From: Flavobacterium sp. TR2 | GTDB lineage: Bacteria > Bacteroidota > Bacteroidia > Flavobacteriales > Flavobacteriaceae | Direction of reading: 5' to 3' | NCBI RefSeq assembly: GCF_025252405.1 | Contig: NZ_CP104307.1 | Span: forward strand, 992,001 to 1,056,000 | Length of the DNA: 64,000 bases | Shown here: positions 53,556 to 62,694 of the stretch, one piece after another | Layout of the letters: every line of letters begins with the position of its first letter | How positions within the stretch are numbered: the stretch's first letter is position 1 | The notes under the pieces: model-generated | The model's database searches: none | Seen by the model: the letters and a program-made list of their open reading frames with translations, nothing else | Told to the model about the DNA's origin: nothing | Made by a program: the position numbers and the translations under genes

Positions 53556-54608
53556 TTCTTCAAAGTTTTTGTTTTTATCGAATAACTCTGAACATCTTTT
53601 GAAAGCTTTTTTAGCAATAAGATTTCGATTTTCTGAATTGCTAAGAGTTTGAAAATAAGGTTTTAATTCCGAAATTTCATCAAATAGAAATCCTGTTTCA
53701 TTATGAAGCACAATATCCTTGTTGCCAATTACATTGCTGGCAATAACAGGTTTTTCTAAAGCCATTGCTTCTAAAACGGCAATTGGCAATCCTTCCCATA
53801 ATGAGGTTTGTAAATAAACATCAATGCTGTTTAATTTTTTCAAAATGCTTTCACGATCAAAAAACCATCCTGTAATTTTTATATTAGAAGCTGTAAGTAA
53901 AGAATTTAGTTCGCCATCTCCAATCCAGACAAAATTTAAATGAGGAAAATTGAGAGCAATTTCATTAAATAAAACTGGATTTTTTTGATGCGTTATTCTG
54001 CCTAAGATTCCTACAGTAAGCTTATCATTTTTAGTTTCAACAAAACTTTCACGTATACTCTCAATATCAATACCATTTCGAACCAAATCTGATTTACCGA
54101 TTTTTTTGGCAATTTCAAACTCTGTATCACCACAGGCAATAGTAATTCCTCCAAATAAAGCTTGGGTGCTTTTTTCTATGAGCCAATATAGTTTTCGAAT
54201 GGATTTTGAAATATCTGTTCTAAGAAATGAATAACCATGCGGAGAATAATAAAGCTTCTTTTTCTTAAACAGGAAAAAATAGGCAATCCTTCCTAAAACT
54301 CCGGCTTTTGATGAATGAAGATGAATAACATCGGGATTTATTTTTTTCAGCTCTTTGGTTAACCGAATTACAGATTTTAAATCTTGAAGAGGCGAAAAGC
54401 TTCGCAGCATATTAACTTCTATTAAATTAATGTTGCTCGAAAAATCAGATTTAATTTTTTCCCTGTCTATTTCTTTTCGGTTTGCACTGTAAATTATGGT
54501 CGTATCTATGCGTTTTCTTATTTCATCCTCACCAAAATAAGTTGATAAATCACTAAAATAAGTATATACGCCTCCACCAAGGGCTTCTATGATATGTACA
54601 ACTTTCAA
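53532..54608 (-). CDS. Glycosyltransferase family 4
   Basis: The 358-residue protein has the GT4/GT-B pattern: KVVHIIEALGGGVYTYFSDL at the start, HLHSSKAGVLGRIAYF, VRNGIDIESI, VGILGRITHQKNPVLFNEIA, WIGDGELNSLL, and the nucleotide-sugar region with DVYLQTSLWEGLPIAVLEAMALEKPVIAS (E-x7-E type). It lies on the opposite strand from the flanking polysaccharide genes, so it has its own promoter. The sugar is not predictable. Confidence 0.9.
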   Translation of the reverse strand: MKVVHIIEALGGGVYTYFSDLSTYFGEDEIRKRIDTTIIYSANRKEIDREKIKSDFSSNINLIEVNMLRSFSPLQDLKSVIRLTKELKKINPDVIHLHSSKAGVLGRIAYFFLFKKKKLYYSPHGYSFLRTDISKSIRKLYWLIEKSTQALFGGITIACGDTEFEIAKKIGKSDLVRNGIDIESIRESFVETKNDKLTVGILGRITHQKNPVLFNEIALNFPHLNFVWIGDGELNSLLTASNIKITGWFFDRESILKKLNSIDVYLQTSLWEGLPIAVLEAMALEKPVIASNVIGNKDIVLHNETGFLFDEISELKPYFQTLSNSENRNLIAKKAFKRCSELFDKNKNFEELVAIYKS

Positions 54609-54741
54609 TGCAATTGGTTTAATTCTTGGTAAAAATAGATAAATTGATATGAACTGTAATCGGAAATCTCAAAACTTCTTTTATTCTATGGTTTTATATC
54701 TAATTTAAAAGGCAGATATTTGTGCATCTTTAAAATTTATC

Positions 54742-55725
54742 ATGAAAAGAATACTTATCACGGGAGCGGCAGGATTTTTAGGATCACATTTATGTGACAG
54801 ATTTATCAAAGAAGGATATTTTGTTATCGGAATGGATAACTTGATTACAGGAGATCTTAAAAATATTGAACATTTATTCAAACTAGAAAACTTTGAGTTT
54901 TATCATCATGATATTACCAAGTTTGTTCATGTTCCAGGTGATTTAGATTATATATTGCACTTTGCATCGCCTGCAAGTCCGATTGATTATTTAAAAATTC
55001 CGATTCAGACTCTTAAAGTTGGATCTCTAGGAACACACAATTTGTTAGGATTAGCTCGAGTAAAAAAAGCCAGAATTTTGATTGCCTCAACATCTGAGGT
55101 TTATGGAGATCCTTTAGTGCACCCACAGACAGAAGAATATTATGGAAACGTAAATACAATTGGTCCGCGTGGCGTTTATGATGAAGCAAAACGTTTTCAG
55201 GAATCTATTACGATGGCATATCATACTTTTCATGGAGTAGAAACCAGAATTGTGCGTATTTTTAATACTTATGGTCCAAGAATGCGACTAAACGATGGAC
55301 GTGTAATTCCAGCTTTTATTGGTCAGGCACTTCGCGGAGAAGATTTAACAATTTTTGGAGACGGAATGCAGACGCGTTCTTTCTGTTATGTTGACGACCA
55401 GGTAGAAGGCATTTACAGATTACTGCATTCAGATTATGTGTATCCGGTAAATATTGGAAATCCAGACGAAATCACAATTAAAGATTTTGCGGAAGAAATT
55501 ATTAAATTGACTGGAACAAACCAGAAAGTCGTATATCATCCGTTGCCGATAAACGATCCGTTGCAGCGTCAGCCAGACACGACAAAAGCCAAAGAATTGT
55601 TGGGTTGGGAAGCAAAAGTAAGCCGTGCTGAAGGAATGAAAATCACCTACGATTATTTCAGATCGTTATCGCCAGAAGAACTTTCAAAAGAAGAACACAA
55701 GGACTTTTCAAGCTATATAAAATAA
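54742..55725 (+). CDS. UDP-glucuronic acid decarboxylase-like SDR enzyme (UDP-xylose synthase)
   Basis: The 327-residue SDR has the Rossmann motif G8-AA-G11-FL-G14, the [37 protein letters not shown] segment with the catalytic Y-x3-K (YDEAK) and the substrate Ser/Glu environment of UDP-glucuronate decarboxylases, then [22 protein letters not shown]. Such enzymes turn UDP-glucuronate into UDP-xylose for glycan synthesis. A related epimerase is the main alternative. A terminator follows at 55736. Confidence 0.88.
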   Translation: MKRILITGAAGFLGSHLCDRFIKEGYFVIGMDNLITGDLKNIEHLFKLENFEFYHHDITKFVHVPGDLDYILHFASPASPIDYLKIPIQTLKVGSLGTHNLLGLARVKKARILIASTSEVYGDPLVHPQTEEYYGNVNTIGPRGVYDEAKRFQESITMAYHTFHGVETRIVRIFNTYGPRMRLNDGRVIPAFIGQALRGEDLTIFGDGMQTRSFCYVDDQVEGIYRLLHSDYVYPVNIGNPDEITIKDFAEEIIKLTGTNQKVVYHPLPINDPLQRQPDTTKAKELLGWEAKVSRAEGMKITYDYFRSLSPEELSKEEHKDFSSYIK

Positions 55726-55735
55726 TAAACCCATT

Positions 55736-55768
55736 CAGCTCGAATTTTTGAATTCGGGCTGTTTTTTT
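55736..55768 (+). terminator. Terminator after the UDP-sugar enzyme
   Basis: CAGCTCGAATT pairs with AATTCGGGCTG (one G-U) around TTTG, followed by a T run. Confidence 0.8.
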
Positions 55769-55797
55769 CATTTAAACTTTAAAAACAGTCAGCATCA

Positions 55798-56565
55798 ATG
55801 AACGAATTAGTTTCTATTATTGTACCTACTTATAATACAGAAAAGTTCATTAGATCAACAATTGAATCCGTTCAAAATCAGACTTATGCCAATTGGGAAA
55901 TGGTTTTGGTTGATGATGCGTCAACAGATAAAACAGTTTCCATAATTAAAGAATTCGCTCAGCAGGACAACCGAATAAAACTTTTTGAATTACCAGAAAA
56001 TCGCGGAAACGGTTTTGCCAGAAATGCTGCTTTAGAAAAAGCCACAGGAAGATATATTGCCTATTTAGATGCCGATGATTTATGGTTTCCTCAGAAATTA
56101 GAGAAGCAAATAAATTTTTTAAAAGCAAACAATTTGCACTTCACTTTCAGTTTTTATGATTCTATTGATGAAGAGGGAAATAATTTAAACCGAAGAGTCG
56201 AATCGCCGAACCCTCTAACTTATAAACAATTGTTTTTCTGCAATTATGTTGGCAATTTAACCGCCATTTACGATGCCGATTATTTCGGAAAAATCATTCT
56301 GGAAGCATCACAAAAGCGGCAAGATTGGAGAATATGGCTTACGATATTAAAACAAATTGAAACAGCCAAACCGATTCCAGAACCTTTGGCGTTTTACAGA
56401 ATAAGAAAGGATTCTGTTTCCTCATCAAAATTTAAATTAATCAAACACAATTTTGGAGTTTATAGAGAATTTCACGGATATAATTTTGTGTTTTCTGTTT
56501 TATTGATGATGAGGTTTTTGTTTACTCAATTGATAATGAAACCAAAATATATACAAAAGATTTGA
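55798..56565 (+). CDS. Glycosyltransferase family 2
   Basis: The 255-residue protein has the GT-A fold features: SIIVPTYNTEKFIRSTIESVQNQTY, VDDASTDKT at 38-46 and the DADD motif at 91-94 for metal and nucleotide-sugar binding, followed by a QDWRIWLTIL region. The C-terminal hydrophobic stretch (VFSVLLMMRFLFTQLIM) may bind the membrane. It transfers a sugar onto a glycan intermediate; the donor is unknown. Confidence 0.92.
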   Translation: MNELVSIIVPTYNTEKFIRSTIESVQNQTYANWEMVLVDDASTDKTVSIIKEFAQQDNRIKLFELPENRGNGFARNAALEKATGRYIAYLDADDLWFPQKLEKQINFLKANNLHFTFSFYDSIDEEGNNLNRRVESPNPLTYKQLFFCNYVGNLTAIYDADYFGKIILEASQKRQDWRIWLTILKQIETAKPIPEPLAFYRIRKDSVSSSKFKLIKHNFGVYREFHGYNFVFSVLLMMRFLFTQLIMKPKYIQKI

Positions 56566-56568
56566 GTT

Positions 56569-56596
56569 CCTGCGAGGTTATCGAAACCTCATAGGT
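56569..56596. repeat. GAGGTT/AACCTC extragenic palindrome
   Basis: CCTGCGAGGTT, ATCG, then AAACCTCATAGG pair imperfectly just after the GT2 gene; of the palindrome type common in flavobacteria. Confidence 0.6.
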
Positions 56597-56662
56597 ACAA
56601 TTGTTTATGTTTTAATAACTACAAGGTCAAAAAAATGATCTTTAGGAAAACTTAATAGGTGT

Positions 56663-56707
56663 AAATAATTCTTTAAGGTCGCAATTTGCGACCTTAAAGA
56701 ATTATTT
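56663..56707. repeat. 45-bp near-perfect palindrome overlapping the end of the ORF6N gene
   Basis: Twenty-two base pairs around a central T (56685), with the core GTCGCAATTTGCGAC at 56678-56692. It includes the stop of the minus-strand gene at 56702 and may act as its terminator. The same core recurs inside the gene. Confidence 0.9.
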
Positions 56708-57223
56708 TTTATAGCCAATCTTCACTCTTTCAGATTCATTCTCCTTTTTTTCGGTCAATTCATCTAAATATGAAAAAACCAATTCAATGTTTTTATCGTG
56801 ATTTTCTAACTTCTTCTGGATCTGTAAAATATCAACTTTAATTTCGGTTGTATCCAAAAGCATTTGTCTCACTTTTGTAAAAATCCTCATGATTTGAATG
56901 TTGGTTTGGATGGCTTTGTCGCTTTTTAAGACACTTGATAGCATTAAAACGCCGTGTTCCGTAAAAGCAAAAGGTAATTTTCTAATTCCTCCCCAACTTG
57001 ATGTCGCAATTTGCGACATCAAGTTTTCAAGTTCTTTTTCGGTAAGTTGAAACATAAAATCAGGAGGAAATCTTGATATATTTCTTTTGACTTGTTCGTT
57101 TAATCTTCTGGTTTCTACCTCATAAAGTGAAGATAAGTCAAAGTCGAGCATTACCTTTTGACCGCGGATAAAATATATTTTGTTAGAAATTGTTTCTTCA
57201 GAAAGTAAAGAGTGATCGTCCAT
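56702..57223 (-). CDS. ORF6N domain protein
   Basis: The 173-residue protein contains the ORF6N domain: NKIYFIRGQKVMLDFDLSSLYEVETRRLNEQVKRNISRFPPDFMFQLTEKE, then GGIRKLPFAFTEHGVLMLSSVLKSDKAIQTNIQIMRIF, and a C-terminal coiled helix. ORF6N and KilA-N domains are DNA-binding modules of phage and mobile elements and of many Bacteroidota chromosomal genes. It interrupts the polysaccharide locus, on the opposite strand, with palindromes inside and at its end; this suggests a mobile or selfish gene. Confidence 0.88.
   Translation of the reverse strand: MDDHSLLSEETISNKIYFIRGQKVMLDFDLSSLYEVETRRLNEQVKRNISRFPPDFMFQLTEKELENLMSQIATSSWGGIRKLPFAFTEHGVLMLSSVLKSDKAIQTNIQIMRIFTKVRQMLLDTTEIKVDILQIQKKLENHDKNIELVFSYLDELTEKKENESERVKIGYKK
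56995..57025. repeat. 31-bp palindrome within the ORF6N coding region
   Basis: AACTTGATGTCGCAA, T, TTGCGACATCAAGTT: fifteen base pairs, sharing GTCGCAATTTGCGAC with the extragenic palindrome at 56663-56707. It encodes the residues around LMSQIATS. Confidence 0.9.
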
Positions 57224-57265
57224 AAGTTTTTAATAAAAAAAACAAATGTAAGATTTTATTTATAT

Positions 57266-58576
57266 TTATAAATACGATTTAAATTGTTTCAGTTTACCGC
57301 TTTTACTTCGTTTAAGCATTTCTTTTCGGACAAAATTGTACTGTAAATTAGGTTCTAAATAGTTGGAAAATTCTTTTTCTATTTTTTTTATTTCTGAAGA
57401 AGTAAGTTCAGTTTCACTAGTATATTCTATTTTAAATATATCTATTTGGGTTTGTTTGATGATAAATTCTTTTACATTTCCATCGTCTTCAAAAAGTTTT
57501 TTTGTAATAGAATAAAAAGTCATTCCAGGAGCCTTTTTTCCACTAGGTAAAATTGCAATGTCATTGGTCCTGCCAATTAATTTTTTTAAGATGGGCTTTT
57601 TGGAGGTACTTTTCTCATCTAAAATCCCGTAATCACCAACTTCATATCTAATAAAAGGATGCGCTTTATTGTCCAGACTAGTAACTACAATTTTTCCTTC
57701 TTTACCAAGAGGAACAGGCCGATTATTTTCATCAAGTATTTCAATAAAAAGAGTTTCTGAATTTACAAGCCATTCACCATCAGTATTTTCTAAAGCGATA
57801 ATACCTATTTCTGATGAACCATATTCATTAACGACGGGAACGCCTAATTGTTTTTCTAGTAAGATTCTATCCTCTTCAAAAAGCATTTCAGATGTTACAA
57901 CACAAACTTTTAAAGATGGGCAGATTTCAACAAGCACTTTGTTGTTTTTTTTTAAATATTTTGCCAGCAAAACAACATTACTTGTGTAACCATTTATATA
58001 GTCAAATTTCTTTTTTTGAAATTGAGATGTAATTTTTTCCAATCCCTTATCTGATAGATCAAAGATATTGAAACGGTATCTGCGGCTGAGAAAATCTTTG
58101 AAACGCAATTTTTTATTTGCTAAAAAAGTTAAAGGCATTCCATAAAAACGTGCTTGAAACGAAGAGTTAAAGTCAATTCTATACCATGAAAAGCGACGTT
58201 TATAATCAGCCCATGTTATGGCATGTGAAAACTTATCTTTTGCAAAAACCATTGGATCTCCGCTTGAACCAGAAGTTTTATTTATAAAGACATTTTTTGA
58301 ACTAAAGCCTACTGATAATCGCTTTTTTAGAGAAGTTTGTAGATTTCTTTTAGTCAAAACAGGCAAATCTGACCAATCTCTGTACAAATCAATATTGGCT
58401 AATTCTTTATAAAAATCATTATGTTTTAAATGGAATTCTACGATTTCTTTTTTTCTCTTCTCAACAAAATCATTGTAATTTTCTTCTGGGATAGCAATAA
58501 TTTTATCCAATTCGGCTTTCGCTTTCTTTATTGGAAAACCGTTTAACTTGAGCGAAAGATCAAAAAGGCGAATCAT
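57266..58576 (-). CDS. CapK/PaaK-like adenylate-forming enzyme
   Basis: The 436-residue protein is a member of the phenylacetate-CoA ligase/CapK group: NKTSGSSGDPMVF (phosphate-binding loop), a VNEYGSSEIGIIALE segment, VTSLDNKAHPFIRYEVGDYG, and a C-terminal domain after KKPILKKLIGRTNDIAILPSGKKAP. Such proteins are common at capsule loci and probably activate an acyl or sugar-linked acid. The substrate is unknown. It lies on the minus strand, downstream of the ORF6N gene. Confidence 0.85.
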   Translation of the reverse strand: MIRLFDLSLKLNGFPIKKAKAELDKIIAIPEENYNDFVEKRKKEIVEFHLKHNDFYKELANIDLYRDWSDLPVLTKRNLQTSLKKRLSVGFSSKNVFINKTSGSSGDPMVFAKDKFSHAITWADYKRRFSWYRIDFNSSFQARFYGMPLTFLANKKLRFKDFLSRRYRFNIFDLSDKGLEKITSQFQKKKFDYINGYTSNVVLLAKYLKKNNKVLVEICPSLKVCVVTSEMLFEEDRILLEKQLGVPVVNEYGSSEIGIIALENTDGEWLVNSETLFIEILDENNRPVPLGKEGKIVVTSLDNKAHPFIRYEVGDYGILDEKSTSKKPILKKLIGRTNDIAILPSGKKAPGMTFYSITKKLFEDDGNVKEFIIKQTQIDIFKIEYTSETELTSSEIKKIEKEFSNYLEPNLQYNFVRKEMLKRSKSGKLKQFKSYL

Positions 58577-58711
58577 TTTTTTGGGATAATTTCGTCAAAA
58601 ATAATATTTACTGGTTACTAACAATCAAGAATCGAGAAGTTTTTAAGATTTAATTATTTTTTACGTTCAAAAGCAATTATTTTTGCACCACAACTAAAAT
58701 ACAACAACACC

Positions 58712-59986
58712 ATGACAATTTTACTATTGGGATCTGGCGGAAGAGAGCATGCATTTGCATGGAAAATGACTCAGAGTCCGCTTTGCGAAAAACTTTTTGT
58801 AGTGCCTGGAAATGCAGGAACTGCAGCAATTGCTGAAAACGTTGCAATATCTCCAACAGATTTTGAAGCAGTTAAAGCATTAGTGCTTAAAGAAAATATA
58901 AGTTTAGTAGTCGTAGGACCTGAAGATCCGTTGGTAAAAGGAGTTTACGATTATTTTAAAAACGACGAAAGTCTGCAACATATTCCGGTTATCGGACCAT
59001 CAAAATTGGGTGCGCAATTAGAAGGAAGTAAAGAATTTGCAAAAGAATTCTTGATGAAACATAACATTCCGACTGCAGCTTATGACAGTTTTACTGCTGA
59101 AACAGTTGAAGAAGGATGTAAGTTCCTTGAAACTTTGCAGCCACCTTACGTTTTAAAAGCAGATGGATTAGCAGCGGGAAAAGGTGTTTTGATTATTCAG
59201 GATCTTGAAGAAGCTAAGGCTGAATTAAGAAATATGCTGGTTCACGCTAAGTTTGGAACAGCAAGTTCAAAAGTGGTTATCGAAGAATTCTTGGACGGAA
59301 TCGAATTAAGCTGTTTTGTTTTAACTGACGGAAAAAACTATAAAATTCTTCCAACAGCAAAAGATTACAAACGTATTGGAGAAGGAGATACAGGCTTAAA
59401 CACAGGCGGAATGGGAGCAGTTTCTCCAGTTCCTTATGTAGATGCTGTTTTAATGGAAAAAATTGAAACTCGTATCGTAAAACCAACAATTGAAGGTTTC
59501 CAAAAAGACGGAATAGAATATAAAGGTTTTGTGTTTATTGGTCTGATCAATGTAAAAGGAGAACCAATCGTTATTGAATACAACGTGAGAATGGGTGATC
59601 CTGAAACTGAGGTTGTGGTTCCGAGATTAAAATCTGACTTAGTAGAATTGTTTTTATCTGTTGCAGATCAGAAATTAGGAGATTTCAATTTAGAAGTTGA
59701 TCCAAGAAGCGCAACAACGGTTATGGTAGTTTCTGGCGGATATCCTGAAGATTTTGAAAAAGGAAAAGTAATTTCTGGTTTAGAAAATATTACAGATTCT
59801 ATAGTTTTTCATGCAGGAACAAAATTAGATGGAGGAAATGTCGTTACTAATGGAGGACGTGTAATTGCAGTAACTTCTTATGGAGATAATTTCCAGGAGG
59901 CCATAAAAAAATCTTACCAAAACATAGATAAACTAAGCTTTGATAAGATGTATTTTAGAAAAGATATCGGCTTCGATTTAATTTAA
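58712..59986 (+). CDS. purD: Phosphoribosylamine--glycine ligase
   Basis: The 424-residue ATP-grasp enzyme has LLGSGGREHAFAWKM, VVVGPEDPLVKGVYDYF, the ATP-grasp motif PPYVLKADGLAAGKGVLI, GTASSKVVIEEFLDGIELS, and TGGMGAVSPVP. It performs the second step of purine synthesis. Length is normal and no fusion is present. A TATTTTTG element lies about 25 bases before the ATG (58678-58685). Confidence 0.97.
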   Translation: MTILLLGSGGREHAFAWKMTQSPLCEKLFVVPGNAGTAAIAENVAISPTDFEAVKALVLKENISLVVVGPEDPLVKGVYDYFKNDESLQHIPVIGPSKLGAQLEGSKEFAKEFLMKHNIPTAAYDSFTAETVEEGCKFLETLQPPYVLKADGLAAGKGVLIIQDLEEAKAELRNMLVHAKFGTASSKVVIEEFLDGIELSCFVLTDGKNYKILPTAKDYKRIGEGDTGLNTGGMGAVSPVPYVDAVLMEKIETRIVKPTIEGFQKDGIEYKGFVFIGLINVKGEPIVIEYNVRMGDPETEVVVPRLKSDLVELFLSVADQKLGDFNLEVDPRSATTVMVVSGGYPEDFEKGKVISGLENITDSIVFHAGTKLDGGNVVTNGGRVIAVTSYGDNFQEAIKKSYQNIDKLSFDKMYFRKDIGFDLI

Positions 59987-59998
59987 AAAAATAAATAG

Positions 59999-60025
59999 AC
60001 CAACCCTTTTAATTAAGGGTTTGGT
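59999..60025. terminator. Bidirectional terminator after purD
   Basis: ACCAACCCTT pairs with AAGGGTTTGGT around TTAATT (one bulge), with T/A runs on both sides. Confidence 0.75.
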
Positions 60026-60027
60026 TT

Positions 60028-60258
60028 TTATTTTAAAAATGAATGAGCTGTTGTATCTTGGTTTTCTGTTCCAGCGTCATCAAAAATACGTAATTGTTTA
60101 ATCCAATAAACGATTGCGCACGCACAGATGATCATGAAAATCCAGTTAATAGTGTTTGCACCAAACCATGTAATTAATTCCAAACGACGTAAAAAGTCAA
60201 GAGGAGCAAACAAAATGTTAACGAATAGGTATTGAATTCCTTCGAAAAAAGCTGTCAT
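60028..60258 (-). CDS. DUF6341-like small membrane protein
   Basis: The 76-residue protein has a hydrophobic beginning (MTAFFEGIQYLFVNILFAPLDFLRRLELITWF) and a transmembrane segment at about 35-54, then polar FDDAGTENQDTTAHSFLK. I assign it to the DUF6341 group from memory of flavobacterial neighbours, with moderate confidence. The function is unknown; it lies convergent to purD and divergent from the DUF6427 gene. Confidence 0.7.
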   Translation of the reverse strand: MTAFFEGIQYLFVNILFAPLDFLRRLELITWFGANTINWIFMIICACAIVYWIKQLRIFDDAGTENQDTTAHSFLK

Positions 60259-60399
60259 AATTTTAAAAATTATATGTTATTTATTGTTGTGTAATGCCTT
60301 GCAGATAAAATTCGGTAAACCAAATCTTTTTTCAACTTGTTAGGTTTTTCCTTTTAAACAAGTAGTATCTTTACAATCACAAAAGTATAAAATATCCTT

Positions 60400-61329
60400 A
60401 TGATAACAAGTGTTTTTAAAAAATCTACGCCATTAAATTATTCATTGGTTGTAATTTTAATACTGGTTTTCTTTTTTATGTTCCAAATTAAAGACCCATC
60501 TTGGGTTACTTCTTATTTTTTGGCTTTTCAAAAAGTGAGTTTGCTATGCTTTATTTTGGCTTCTTTTTTTATGATTAATTTCATTGTAAAAAAGAACGGA
60601 CTCAGTAAAGACAACGGTTACGCGATACTTTTTTACTTGTTGTTTGTTTTATTTTTCCCAACCGTATTTAATGACTCAAATGTTATCTATGCCAACTTTT
60701 TTATTTTATTGGCACTTCGAAGATTAATTTCGCTGCAATCTCTCAAAGCATCGAAAGAAAAAATATTTGATGCAGCATTTTGGATTTTTATAGCTTCGTT
60801 ATTTCAATTTTGGAGTATTCTCTTCCTAATATTGGTTTATATTTCTATTGTTTTTCACGTTTCAAGAGATTATAGAAATTGGGTTTTGCCATTTATCGCG
60901 CTTTTGGCAGTGACGATTTTATTTTACATGACATCATTAATTTTAAATTTTGATGCCATTACTTTCATTCAGGAAAGAGCTATGATCGATTTTAGAATTG
61001 ATTACTTTAAGAATAATTATGAAAATGCGGCACTTTCAATATATACAGCTGTGGCATTGTTTTTTGTCACTTTCATGTTAATGACATTGTCAAACAGACC
61101 ACAGATTGTACATTCTTCATATAAGAAAATTGTAGCCTGTTTTTTTATTGCGGTTCTAGTTTACATCATTTCGCCAAATAAAAGCAACGACTTATTATTG
61201 TTTAGTATAGCACCATTAAGTATAATGGCAACGAGTCATGTAGAATATATGCAGCAGAAACTTAATAACGAAATTGTTTTTTATACGCTGATTGTGTGTA
61301 GTTTATTTACTTTTTTTTCTCAGTTATAA
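60400..61329 (+). CDS. DUF6427-like polytopic membrane protein
   Basis: The 309-residue protein has about eight or nine transmembrane segments (LNYSLVVILILVFFFMF, VSLLCFILASFFMINFIV, GYAILFYLLFVLFFPTVF and so on). No catalytic motif was recognised. The family name is from memory and tentative. Its stop overlaps the convergent upp stop by six bases. Confidence 0.7.
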   Translation: MITSVFKKSTPLNYSLVVILILVFFFMFQIKDPSWVTSYFLAFQKVSLLCFILASFFMINFIVKKNGLSKDNGYAILFYLLFVLFFPTVFNDSNVIYANFFILLALRRLISLQSLKASKEKIFDAAFWIFIASLFQFWSILFLILVYISIVFHVSRDYRNWVLPFIALLAVTILFYMTSLILNFDAITFIQERAMIDFRIDYFKNNYENAALSIYTAVALFFVTFMLMTLSNRPQIVHSSYKKIVACFFIAVLVYIISPNKSNDLLLFSIAPLSIMATSHVEYMQQKLNNEIVFYTLIVCSLFTFFSQL

Positions 61330-61977
61330 TTTACTTCCGTAAGCGAGGTCGCCTGCATCTCCAAGACCGGGAACAATGTAGTTTTTCTCGTTTAGTTTTT
61401 CATCTAATGAAGCAACCCAAAGGTGGCAGTTTTCTGGAAGATTTTTTTCGAGATGAGCAATTCCTTCTGGAGCAGCGATAACAACAACAATATGGATTTC
61501 TGCTGGAGTTGCGTTTTCGACCAGCTTTTTATGAACAGCAACGATAGATTGTCCAGTGGCTAGCATCGGGTCAAGAAGTAAAACGGTTTTATTATTTAAG
61601 TCTGAAATTGCTTGATATTCAACTCGTATTTCAAATGCGTCATCATTATTTGGATGAAATCTGCAGGCAGAAACAAAACTGTTCTCGGCATGATCAAAAT
61701 AATTTAAAAAACCATTATGGAGTGGCAATCCAGCCCTTAAAATAGGGCATAATACCAAATCAGTATCAATTTCTGTCGTCTTCTTAATTCCAAGAGGCGT
61801 TTGAATTTCGACTTCTTTATAAGGTAAAATTTTGCTCAGCTCATAAGCCATAATTTCTCCAATGCGTTCAATATTTCTACGAAAACGCATACTGTCATTT
61901 TGAACATTCACATTTCGGATCTGGCCTAAAAAATGGTTTAATACACTGTTGTTCTCAGAGATATAATGGATTTTCAT
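61324..61977 (-). CDS. upp: Uracil phosphoribosyltransferase
   Basis: The 217-residue enzyme has the UPRTase features: SVLNHFLGQIRN, RRNIERIGEIMAYELSKIL, LVLCPILRAGLPLHNGFL, the PRPP-binding loop VLLLDPMLATGQS, and the C-terminal uracil-binding GDAGDLAYG. It salvages uracil to UMP. The start gives the usual length. It converges on the DUF6427-like gene. Confidence 0.95.
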   Translation of the reverse strand: MKIHYISENNSVLNHFLGQIRNVNVQNDSMRFRRNIERIGEIMAYELSKILPYKEVEIQTPLGIKKTTEIDTDLVLCPILRAGLPLHNGFLNYFDHAENSFVSACRFHPNNDDAFEIRVEYQAISDLNNKTVLLLDPMLATGQSIVAVHKKLVENATPAEIHIVVVIAAPEGIAHLEKNLPENCHLWVASLDEKLNEKNYIVPGLGDAGDLAYGSKL

Positions 61978-62087
61978 ATTATTTTTTTAGAAGAGCAATT
62001 GATTTTTATGAATAATTGAAAAATTAATGTTTTTTTTCAAAGTATAAAAGTATAAAAAGTATCTTTGTTTCATAAAAAAATAAAGAC

Positions 62088-62693
62088 ATGTTTTCAAAAT
62101 TAGCATATTCTGTTTTCGAACAAAGCATCAAAGATTATCATCAGTTTGATAATGTAGATCAGCCTATCAATAATCCTTATCCAAAAGATAAGTTCGAGCA
62201 TTTGTTATATTTAAAAAATTGGATTGACACCGTTCAGTGGCATTTTGAAGATATTATTCGTGATCCGCAGATTGATCCAGTTGCGGCATTAACTTTGAAA
62301 AGAAGAATTGATGCCTCAAATCAGGAGCGTACTGATATGGTGGAATATATTGATAGCTACTTTTTACAAAAATACAGCAATGTAAAAGTAAAAGACGGAG
62401 CAAAAATCAATTCTGAAAGTCCAGCTTGGGCGTTTGACAGATTGTCGATTTTAGCTCTAAAAATTTATCATATGCATGAAGAAGCTAATCGTGCAGAAGC
62501 TTCGCAGGAACATAGAGATAAATGTCAGGAAAAATTGAATGTACTTTTAGAACAAAGAACAGACTTATCTACAGCAATTGAAGAATTATTGACAGACATA
62601 GAAAACGGAGATAAATTCATGAAAGTGTACAAACAAATGAAAATGTACAACGACGATGAGTTGAACCCGGTTTTATATCAAAATAAAAAATAA
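62088..62693 (+). CDS. DUF4254 domain-containing protein
   Basis: The 201-residue protein is all-helical (SVFEQSIKDYHQFDNVD ... KFEHLLYLKNWIDTVQWHFEDIIRDPQID) with the DUF4254 pattern, no signal peptide. A TATCTTTG element is near 62056. It ends one base before the TTG start of a GT9 gene, a coupling frequently seen in flavobacteria. The function is unknown but may be tied to lipopolysaccharide synthesis. Confidence 0.82.
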   Translation: MFSKLAYSVFEQSIKDYHQFDNVDQPINNPYPKDKFEHLLYLKNWIDTVQWHFEDIIRDPQIDPVAALTLKRRIDASNQERTDMVEYIDSYFLQKYSNVKVKDGAKINSESPAWAFDRLSILALKIYHMHEEANRAEASQEHRDKCQEKLNVLLEQRTDLSTAIEELLTDIENGDKFMKVYKQMKMYNDDELNPVLYQNKK

Positions 62694-62694
62694 T

